Positions 7,143 through 12,094 of a stretch of 12,094 nt of DNA are shown one piece after another. The notes under the pieces were generated by a model that ran no database searches, had not been told where the DNA came from, and worked only from the letters and a program-made list of their open reading frames with translations. Origin of the DNA: Clostridia bacterium (GTDB taxonomy: Bacteria > Bacillota > Clostridia > Christensenellales > Maliibacteriaceae); the NCBI GenBank assembly GCA_017935825.1, contig JAGBGW010000201.1:1-12094 (forward strand). Reading direction: 5' to 3'. Numbering within the stretch: position 1 is the stretch's first letter; the number at the start of each line of letters is the position of its first letter. The translations under genes and the position numbers were made by a program.

Positions 7143-9581
7143 ATGGACATGATCACGATGGAACAAAAATGGCGCAAGCGCTGGGAAGAGACGAATCTTT
7201 ACAGCTTTGACCGTACCCGTACGGACAAAAAGCTGTATTGTCTGGAGATGTTCTCCTATCCTTCCGCTGCAAAGCTGCATGCAGGCCATTGGTATAACTA
7301 CGGTCCCACTGACAGCTGGGCACGCTTCAAGCGCATGCAGGGCTACAATGTGTTCCATCCCATGGGATTTGACGCATTCGGTCTTCCTGCAGAAAACTTT
7401 GCAATCAAGACGGGTATCCATCCCAAGGATTCCACGCTGCAGAACATTGCTACCATGGAAGGTCAGCTGCGCAACATCGGCGCATCCTTCGACTGGGAGT
7501 ATGAGCTTGTGACCTGCCTGCCCGAGTACTATAAGTGGACCCAGTGGATGTTTGTACAGATGTACAAGCATGGTCTTGCTGAGCGCCGCGAGGCACCCGT
7601 CAACTGGTGCCCCTCCTGCAACACCGTTCTTGCAAACGAGCAGGTCATGGGCGACGGCACCTGCGAACGCTGCCACACCATCGTGGAGCGCAGAAACCTG
7701 ACCCAGTGGTTCTTCAAGATCACCAAGTATGCAGATGAGCTGCTTGCCGACCTTGACAAGCTTGACTGGCCCGAAAAGACCAAGCAGATGCAGCGCAACT
7801 GGATCGGCAAGTCCGTGGGCAGCGAAGTTGTCTTCAAGATCGAGGGCTGCGATGAACCCATGCGTGTGTTCACCACCCGTGCAGATACCCTCTTTGGCGT
7901 AACCTACGCAGTACTTGCTCCCGAGCATCCTCTGGTTGACATCATCACCACCGAAGAATGCCGCGAAGCGGTGGAAGAGTATAAGGTCATGGCTTCCCGC
8001 GCAAGCGAGATCGACCGTCTTTCCACCACCCGTGAAAAGACCGGTACCTTCACCGGCGCATATGCCATCAACCCCGTCAACGGCAGAAAGGTCCCGATCT
8101 ACATTGCAGACTATGTTCTTGCAAGCTACGGTACCGGTGCTGTTATGGCAGTTCCCGCGCATGACGAGCGCGACTTCGCATTTGCAACCAAGTACAACCT
8201 GCCCATCGAGCGCGTCATCGCAGGCAACGAGGGCGTGGAAGATGAGCTTCCCTTCTGCAGCCACGACGGTCACCTTGTAAACTCCCAGCAGTTTGACGGC
8301 ATGGGCGTGGACGAGGGACGTGAGGCAATCACTGCATGGCTCAAGGAGAAGGAAGAGGGCGACTTTAAGGTCAACTTCCGCCTTCGCGACTGGCTGGTTT
8401 CCCGTCAGCGCTACTGGGGCGCACCCATCCCGATCGTCTACTGCGACAAGTGCGGCACCGTACCTGTTCCCGAAGAGCAGCTGCCTGTTGAACTGCCCTA
8501 CGATGTAGACTTCACCCCCGATGGTCAGTCTCCCCTGAAGAAGCACGCAGGATTCATGAACTGCAAGTGCCCCGTCTGCGGCGGCGATGCAACCCGTGAT
8601 CCCGACACGCTGGACACCTTCGTATGCTCCAGCTGGTACTTCCTGCGTTATCCCGACAACAAGAACGCTGAAAAGCCCTTTGATACCGAATGGATCAACC
8701 AGATCCTGCCCGTAGACAAGTACGTCGGCGGTGCAGAGCATGCCTGCATGCATCTTCTGTATGCCCGCTTCTTCGTCAAGGCTCTGCGCGACATGGGTTA
8801 TGTCAACTTCGACGAGCCCTTCAAGTCTTTGGTCCATCAGGGCATCATCCTGGGTCCCGACGGCTACCGCATGAGCAAATCCCGCGGCAACGTGGTTTCT
8901 CCCGACGAGTTCGTTGAAAAGTATGGCTCCGACGTCTTCCGCATGTACCTGATGTTCTGCTTCTCCTACGTGGAGGGCGGCCCCTGGAACACCGACGGCA
9001 TCCTTGCCATCAACCGCTTCCTGGAGCGCGTGGAGCGTTTCGTCGTTTCCTCTTTGGAAATGAAGGGCGAAGGTGTGTACGAAAAGGCGGAGAAGGAACT
9101 TGATGCTGTGCGTCATTACACCATCGCACAGGTCACCGCAGATACCGATAAGTTCCAGTTCAATACTGCGATCGCACGTATTATGGAGCTGTTCAATGCA
9201 CTGTATAAGTACACTGCAAACAACGACAATATCAACGGCAAGCTGGTACAGGATATCGTCCGCGACAGCGTGTTGATCCTTGCACCCTTCGTACCTCACA
9301 TGGCTGAGGAACTTTGGGAGATGCTGGGCAATGAGTACTCCGTATTCAATCAGGCATGGCCCGTCCACGATCCTGCAAAGCTGGTCCGCGATGAAAGCGA
9401 GATCGCAGTACAGGTAAACGGCAAGGTCCGCGCACGTGTTGTGGTCCGCACCGATGCAGAATCTGACGAGGTACAGCAGATCGTTCTGGCTGACGAAAAG
9501 GTCGCAGCAGCCATCGATGGCAAAAACGTCGTGAAGTTTGTCTACATCAAGGGCAGACTTGCAAATATCGTAGTCAAATAA
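7143..9581 (+). CDS. leuS: Leucyl-tRNA synthetase
   Basis: An 812-residue class I synthetase that charges tRNA-Leu with leucine; usual bacterial length is 800-870. The catalytic Rossmann domain has the HIGH-like HAGH at 46-49 and GFDAFGLPAENFA. A first zinc-type knuckle is C156-x2-C159/C174-x2-C177. The CP1 editing domain carries TTRADTLFG (244-252) and the YGTGAVMAVPAHDERD block (329-344, conserved Asp of the hydrolytic site present), so mischarged tRNA can be edited. A second cysteine set (C434, C437, C476, C479) precedes SSWYFLRYPD and the KMSKS loop RMSKS (576-580). The end has the anticodon-binding domain and a C-terminal domain (VQVNGKVRARV). The ATG at 7143 follows GAGGT at 7129-7133; a second ATG at 7149 is possible. 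Codon use is that of a highly expressed gene. DUF1292 follows by 22 nt. Confidence 0.97.
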   Translation: MDMITMEQKWRKRWEETNLYSFDRTRTDKKLYCLEMFSYPSAAKLHAGHWYNYGPTDSWARFKRMQGYNVFHPMGFDAFGLPAENFAIKTGIHPKDSTLQNIATMEGQLRNIGASFDWEYELVTCLPEYYKWTQWMFVQMYKHGLAERREAPVNWCPSCNTVLANEQVMGDGTCERCHTIVERRNLTQWFFKITKYADELLADLDKLDWPEKTKQMQRNWIGKSVGSEVVFKIEGCDEPMRVFTTRADTLFGVTYAVLAPEHPLVDIITTEECREAVEEYKVMASRASEIDRLSTTREKTGTFTGAYAINPVNGRKVPIYIADYVLASYGTGAVMAVPAHDERDFAFATKYNLPIERVIAGNEGVEDELPFCSHDGHLVNSQQFDGMGVDEGREAITAWLKEKEEGDFKVNFRLRDWLVSRQRYWGAPIPIVYCDKCGTVPVPEEQLPVELPYDVDFTPDGQSPLKKHAGFMNCKCPVCGGDATRDPDTLDTFVCSSWYFLRYPDNKNAEKPFDTEWINQILPVDKYVGGAEHACMHLLYARFFVKALRDMGYVNFDEPFKSLVHQGIILGPDGYRMSKSRGNVVSPDEFVEKYGSDVFRMYLMFCFSYVEGGPWNTDGILAINRFLERVERFVVSSLEMKGEGVYEKAEKELDAVRHYTIAQVTADTDKFQFNTAIARIMELFNALYKYTANNDNINGKLVQDIVRDSVLILAPFVPHMAEELWEMLGNEYSVFNQAWPVHDPAKLVRDESEIAVQVNGKVRARVVVRTDAESDEVQQIVLADEKVAAAIDGKNVVKFVYIKGRLANIVVK

Positions 9582-9603
9582 TCGCTTTTAAAGGAGAAAC
9601 ACC

Positions 9604-9882
9604 ATGGAAGAAGAACGTGATGTAATCATCGTAGAAGACGAAGACGGTCAGGAGCTTTCTTTGGAAGTCATCGATTACTTCCTCTATGACGGCGTGGAGT
9701 ACGCAGTGCTTGTGGAAGCAGGCGCAAACGTCGAGGATGACGATGTGGATGCATACATGATGCAGATCCAGCAGGACGGCGAAGATGAGATCTTCATGCC
9801 CGTTGATCCTGAGAAGTTTGACGAAGTATCCGAAGCTTACCTTGCAATGGACGAGGAAGACGAGGACGAAGAAGAACTGTAA
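9604..9882 (+). CDS. DUF1292 family acidic protein
   Basis: A 92-residue, very acidic cytoplasmic protein ending in a Glu/Asp tail (residues 83-91 almost all acidic). The core DVIIVEDEDGQELSLEVIDYFLYDGVEYAVL, followed by EDEIFMPVD, is the pattern of DUF1292 (B. subtilis YrzB-like). Molecular function is not established for this family. A good AAGGAG at 9591-9596 lies 7 nt before the ATG, and the 22-nt gap to leuS, with no promoter or terminator in it, makes it the second gene of the leuS transcript. In Bacillus the homologue sits with yrrK/yrzL instead, so the leuS link is a local arrangement. Confidence 0.85.
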   Translation: MEEERDVIIVEDEDGQELSLEVIDYFLYDGVEYAVLVEAGANVEDDDVDAYMMQIQQDGEDEIFMPVDPEKFDEVSEAYLAMDEEDEDEEEL

Positions 9883-9888
9883 GCGTGT

Positions 9889-9926
9889 AAAAGGGGAGAT
9901 TATGCAGATAATCTCCCTTTTTCTTT
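9889..9926 (+). terminator. Intrinsic terminator of leuS-DUF1292
   Basis: A 15-bp stem (9889-9903 with 9908-9922, one G-T pair, loop GCAG) whose core is GGGAGATTAT with ATAATCTCCC, running into TTTTTCTTT. It begins 7 nt after the DUF1292 stop and ends only 16 nt before the next start codon. Confidence 0.92.
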
Positions 9927-9942
9927 ATTATTTGGTGATATT

Positions 9943-11175
9943 ATGGATAAAGATTTAAAAGATATCAAATCATTTGATACGAAATCGGGTACATCTTCCA
10001 CCAAGAGCGGATCGTCAGAGACTGTGGTCAAGAGGTTTGACTCTGCACCGGCTGCGCAGACGGTAACAGCGTCGCTTCGCTCTGCGGAAAGCTTTGCACA
10101 GGAATATGTTGAAAAACTCGGAAAACTGGAAGAAGCTGTCAAGGCGGAGGATCATACTTATGCAAAGAAGCTTTGCGATGAACTTCTTGCTATGTATCCC
10201 GATATGGTAAGTGTGCAGTACTACAGCTACGTGCTGGAAGGCGTGGAAACCGTATACGAGGCATACAAAAAGCGCTATGGCAGCAGCAATGCGGTGGAAC
10301 AATTCAAAAAAGACTCCATGGAAGAATGCCTGGAGGTTTTCGTTGTGGAAATTGCAGAAGCAAAAGGCGACCTTGACCGTGCATACCATGGCTATCGCGC
10401 ACTGAAGAACACTGCAAAGGCAAAGTATATCCGCTATCAGCAGGGTGAAAAAGCACTCAAAGCAGGGCACTATGCAACCGCACTTGGGTATTTTGCACAG
10501 GCAGAAGATTACCGCGATGCCGAACAGCAGGCACGCTATTTGAGACGGGCTGTGCAGGTCAAGCCCGAATTTGATAAGCATGTGGGCAACGGCAAGACCT
10601 TCTTTGAACGCAGATTGACTGAAGAACTGCCTGAACAGATGGCACAGTACAAAGCACTGCAAAAGCAGAGGGATGACTGCAAATATACCTATAACGAAGA
10701 TACCATCTACTATGTCAGCATCGTGGTGATGATGGTCACCTGCATCATCATGCTGTTTGACGACGCTGAATGCAACATGGTATGGCCCTACTTTGCATGG
10801 GGTATTGCAGGCACGATCGCACTGCATAACGCCTGTGTTTTGGATTTCCGTCTTATTTTGAGCTCGCTTTGTGCATTTGCCATGTCCTGCGCGATCCCCT
10901 TCTCCAAAATTTTGGCAGAACAGTACCTTGGTACCTATTGGATCGCCATGCTGGCGGCATTGGCTGTGACCGTATTTTTCTTTATCCGTGCGATCCAGCG
11001 TATTTTTGGCTATCGCAAGTGTCAAAAGATCTATGCGGCGATGGACTCTATTAAGAATAATTACCTACACAATCGTCAGGAACGCATCCGCAGCGAACTG
11101 ATCGCTCAGTATAAGCCGGAAGTCGGTGAAACGATCATCAAACAGTGGATGGACAATCTGGAAACTTTTTGCTGA
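9943..11175 (+). CDS. Unrecognised 410-residue membrane protein with TPR-like N-terminal region
   Basis: I do not recognise a named family. Residues 1-40 are polar and Ser/Thr/Lys-rich and probably disordered, with no signal peptide. About 45-245 is soluble and helical; within it, LEEAVKAEDHTYAKKLCDELLAMYPD (split around 62-87) and QQGEKALKAGHYATALGYFAQAEDYRDAEQQA (166-197) look like tetratricopeptide-type helix pairs, the second resembling the 'GDYKDA' repeats common in Firmicutes. Four hydrophobic segments follow at about 255-272, 280-299, 302-322 and 331-350, then a basic cytoplasmic tail (about 355-410). This suggests a membrane-anchored protein presenting a protein-binding domain in the cytoplasm; that role is inference. 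Only a weak GGTGAT precedes the ATG, and the leuS-DUF1292 terminator ends 16 nt upstream, so its promoter is unclear. Codon use is like that of its neighbours and its own terminator follows, so it looks like a resident single-gene unit. Confidence 0.8.
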   Translation: MDKDLKDIKSFDTKSGTSSTKSGSSETVVKRFDSAPAAQTVTASLRSAESFAQEYVEKLGKLEEAVKAEDHTYAKKLCDELLAMYPDMVSVQYYSYVLEGVETVYEAYKKRYGSSNAVEQFKKDSMEECLEVFVVEIAEAKGDLDRAYHGYRALKNTAKAKYIRYQQGEKALKAGHYATALGYFAQAEDYRDAEQQARYLRRAVQVKPEFDKHVGNGKTFFERRLTEELPEQMAQYKALQKQRDDCKYTYNEDTIYYVSIVVMMVTCIIMLFDDAECNMVWPYFAWGIAGTIALHNACVLDFRLILSSLCAFAMSCAIPFSKILAEQYLGTYWIAMLAALAVTVFFFIRAIQRIFGYRKCQKIYAAMDSIKNNYLHNRQERIRSELIAQYKPEVGETIIKQWMDNLETFC

Positions 11176-11180
11176 GATTG

Positions 11181-11213
11181 ACCCACCCGTCATGTAAATG
11201 GCGGGTGGGTTTT
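11181..11213 (+). terminator. Intrinsic terminator after the 410-residue protein
   Basis: A 13-bp stem (11181-11193 with 11198-11210, one G-T pair, loop GTAA) built around ACCCACCCG and CGGGTGGGT, followed by a short TTTT. It lies 6 nt after the stop codon. Confidence 0.87.
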
Positions 11214-11264
11214 GCTGTAAATAAAATATTCAGTTACAGAATAGTTTTAATAAAACCAATAAAA

Positions 11265-11296
11265 CTGTTTGAAACAGGAAATTTATATAGTATAAC
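11265..11296 (+). promoter_or_regulatory. Possible promoter with palindrome over the -35 box
   Basis: TTGAAA at 11269-11274 and TATAAC at 11291-11296, 16 nt apart, form a reasonable sigma-A-type promoter in an AT-rich stretch (11214-11300) with no gene. A 13-bp palindrome, CTGTTT-G-AAACAG at 11265-11277, is centred on the -35 box, and GTTACAG at 11233-11239 is the inverse of CTGTAAC at 11296-11302. These could be repressor sites. The start would be near 11303, almost at the ATG at 11305, which has no ribosome site. Evidence is sequence pattern only. Confidence 0.45.
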
Positions 11297-11420
11297 TGTA
11301 ACAGATGAACAATATGATACGTGATGCACTTTGCCTAACGGGAAATGGGCGAATGTATCTGTTTGTATTCATTGTTTGTTATTTGACGTTTGATAATCGA
11401 ACCTCAGCACCGTTTTTTAG

Positions 11421-11696
11421 GAAACGGGGGGGGGAGGCAAATGCAAGCCGCGAAGCGACGAGGATTTCCGAATCTACGGCGATACTTTCGTAGGCGCGAA
11501 CCCTGCATGGGGCGATGAAGACTGCGCAATGCCCATCACTCCCGATTATCTGCGTCCCTGGTCTTACTATCAGGGCTGTTTCCTTGAGGGACAGGACCTG
11601 CACGATGACAAGATCGTTGTTCCCGATGGCTACACCATCACCGAAAGCACTCACACTGACGGTCGTCCCGTCTACACCGTAAACTACAGCAAGTGA
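11421..11696 (+). pseudogene. 3' remnant or frameshifted gene, family unknown
   Basis: An open frame of 91 codons runs from just after a TAG at 11418-11420 to TGA at 11694-11696, with coding-like composition and codon choice (CCC, GCA, CGT) matching the resident genes, and a terminator 14 nt later. It has no usable start: the first ATG in frame is at 11529, inside the coding-like stretch and without a clear ribosome site. The peptide includes IYGDTFVGANPAWGDEDC, MPITPDYLRPWSYYQG and GYTITESTHTDGRPVYTVNY. It looks like the C-terminal end of a larger, possibly secreted or surface protein, but I recognise no family. The best reading is a gene that lost its 5' part, or one put out of frame at the G9 run with an upstream frame from 11305 (joined product 130 residues with one extra G). 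A misassembly at the homopolymer is also possible. Confidence 0.5.
11426..11434 (+). repeat. Homopolymer of nine G
   Basis: A run of nine G, followed by AGG, marks a sharp change: AT-rich sequence before it, GC-richer coding-like sequence after it. A small hairpin (11410-11416 with 11421-11427, loop TTAG) abuts it. The frame starting at ATG 11305 (62 codons, hydrophobic MYLFVFIVCYLTF at residues 17-29) runs through the tract and stops at 11493. The coding-like frame downstream is a different one. A gain of one G or loss of two would join them. Confidence 0.8.
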
Positions 11697-11710
11697 TTTG
11701 TTGTAATCAT

Positions 11711-11743
11711 AAAGGACACAAGGTTTCACCTTGTGTCCTTTTC
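11711..11743 (+). terminator. Intrinsic terminator after the gene remnant
   Basis: A perfect 13-bp stem (11711-11723 with 11729-11741, loop TTTCA), AAAGGACACAAGG against CCTTGTGTCCTTT, followed by TCTT. It serves the plus-strand frame ending at 11696. On the minus strand the stem is followed only by TTTATG, so it would be weaker in that direction. Confidence 0.85.
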
Positions 11744-11749
11744 TTATGG

Positions 11750-11780
11750 AAAAAAACAGATTCGATTTGTGCTCATCGAA
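11750..11780 (-). terminator. Possible terminator of the DegV-family gene
   Basis: Read on the minus strand, TTCGAT and ATCGAA (11775-11780 and 11761-11766) form a 6-bp stem with an 8-nt loop. After a 4-nt gap comes a run of seven T (complement of the A-run at 11750-11756). It lies 25 nt after the minus-strand stop at 11805. The stem is short and AT-rich, so it may be weak; the hairpin at 11711-11741 could act as backup. Confidence 0.42.
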
Positions 11781-11804
11781 ACACGGATATGGTGACGATT
11801 TTTG

Positions 11805-12094
11805 TTAAATCTCCTGCGGACAGAAGGAGAGGATACCCACAAGCCCGGGGCCTGTGTGTACTGCCAGTGATGCGGCGATCTGCGCCTGCATGAAGATCTC
11901 ACCCTGGGGTACGGCTTCGCGGATCAGTTCTTCCACGCGGGGAAGTTCACTTTTTGCATCGCCGTGCATCAGTGCAAGGCGGCAGCTGCGCCCGTCGGTG
12001 AAGCGGACGATGTGATCCACCAGTTTCTGCAAGCCCTTGGTTTTGTTTCGCAAAATAGAGACGGTGTAGTAAACACCTTCCTCATTGCAGGAGA
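11805..12094 (-). CDS. DegV family protein, C-terminal part (5' end outside window)
   Basis: The minus-strand frame is open from the right window edge to the TAA at 11807-11805, giving about 95 residues, roughly the last third of a DegV-family protein (usually 280-290). Family features here are GVYYTVSILRNKTKGLQKLVDHI, the LALMHGDAKSELPRVEELI segment and the C-terminal AVHTGPGLVGI, the motif near the lipid-binding pocket. DegV proteins bind a fatty acid; in Gram-positive bacteria FakB members of this family hand fatty acids to the FakA kinase, but whether this one is a FakB cannot be told from the fragment. A TTG at 12053 lies inside the conserved region and is not the start. It is transcribed toward the plus-strand gene remnant, so the two units converge at 11696-11805. 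Confidence 0.88.
   Translation of the reverse strand, partial: SCNEEGVYYTVSILRNKTKGLQKLVDHIVRFTDGRSCRLALMHGDAKSELPRVEELIREAVPQGEIFMQAQIAASLAVHTGPGLVGILSFCPQEI

Noticed and set aside
7116..9368. A 750-residue open frame on the minus strand opposite leuS
   Set aside because: It is the mirror of a highly biased coding sequence: stop codons are rare in that frame because of leuS codon choice. It has no recognisable domain, no ribosome site, and leuS itself is certain.
10015..11025. A 336-residue minus-strand open frame opposite the 410-residue gene
   Set aside because: It is a shadow frame. The plus-strand frame has ordered hydrophobic segments, its own terminator in the right place and resident codon use; the minus frame gives Cys/His/Phe-rich noise.
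11436..11470. Possible c-di-GMP or other riboswitch in the GC-rich sequence after the G run
   Set aside because: GGCAAATGCAAGCC faintly recalls a GEMM core, but the conserved paired elements and the second stem are missing, and the segment lies in an open coding-like frame.
11379..11729. A 116-residue minus-strand open frame opposite the gene remnant
   Set aside because: Codon use (CCC, GCA, CGT) and the terminator at 11711-11743 both fit the plus strand. The minus frame begins inside that terminator region and has no ribosome site.
1..12094. CRISPR array, insertion sequence, tRNA or rRNA genes, phage attachment site
   Set aside because: I saw no regularly spaced repeats, no transposase or integrase signature, no tRNA-like fold and no rRNA sequence.

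Overview
This window reads as chromosomal housekeeping DNA from an anaerobic, low-GC-lineage Gram-positive bacterium: Firmicutes/Bacillota, class Clostridia, and by codon habit (heavy GCA, CCC and CTT use in highly expressed genes) perhaps an Oscillospiraceae/Ruminococcaceae relative. The evidence is the infC-rpmI-rplT operon behind a termination-type leader, the comEC-holA pair, a DUF1292 protein, a DegV-family protein, strong AGGAGG ribosome sites and many compact intrinsic terminators. The family-level placement is inference.

Layout. (1) 1-609: 3' end of a glutamate dehydrogenase gene, cut by the window edge. (2) 643-1970: a near-consensus promoter, an L20-type attenuation leader, then infC (unusual ATC start), rpmI and rplT, closed by a UUCG-loop terminator. 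(3) 1988-7007: a tightly packed run of a SPOUT-family rRNA methyltransferase, a stand-alone metallo-beta-lactamase-fold hydrolase, comEC (DNA-uptake channel) and holA (DNA polymerase III delta), with 4-6 nt gaps or a 4-nt overlap, ended by a terminator. (4) 7041-9926: leuS (leucyl-tRNA synthetase) with its own promoter and no T-box, followed by a small acidic DUF1292 gene and a terminator. (5) 9943-11213: an unrecognised 410-residue protein with a soluble, TPR-like N-terminal half and four predicted membrane segments, ended by a terminator. (6) 11214-11741: an AT-rich stretch with a possible promoter, a run of nine G, and then a 91-codon open frame that has no start codon but ends with a normal stop and terminator. 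It looks like the 3' remnant of a gene or a frameshifted gene. (7) 11750-12094, minus strand: the C-terminal part of a DegV-family protein running off the right edge.

Most genes serve translation (IF3, L35, L20, rRNA methylation, leucyl-tRNA charging) or DNA handling (HolA, ComEC). The conserved part is ordinary. I see no complete undescribed defence or mobile system. The parts that deserve attention are the 410-residue membrane protein, the G9/truncated-gene locus at 11265-11741 with a palindrome on its -35 box, and the infC leader with its ATC start.
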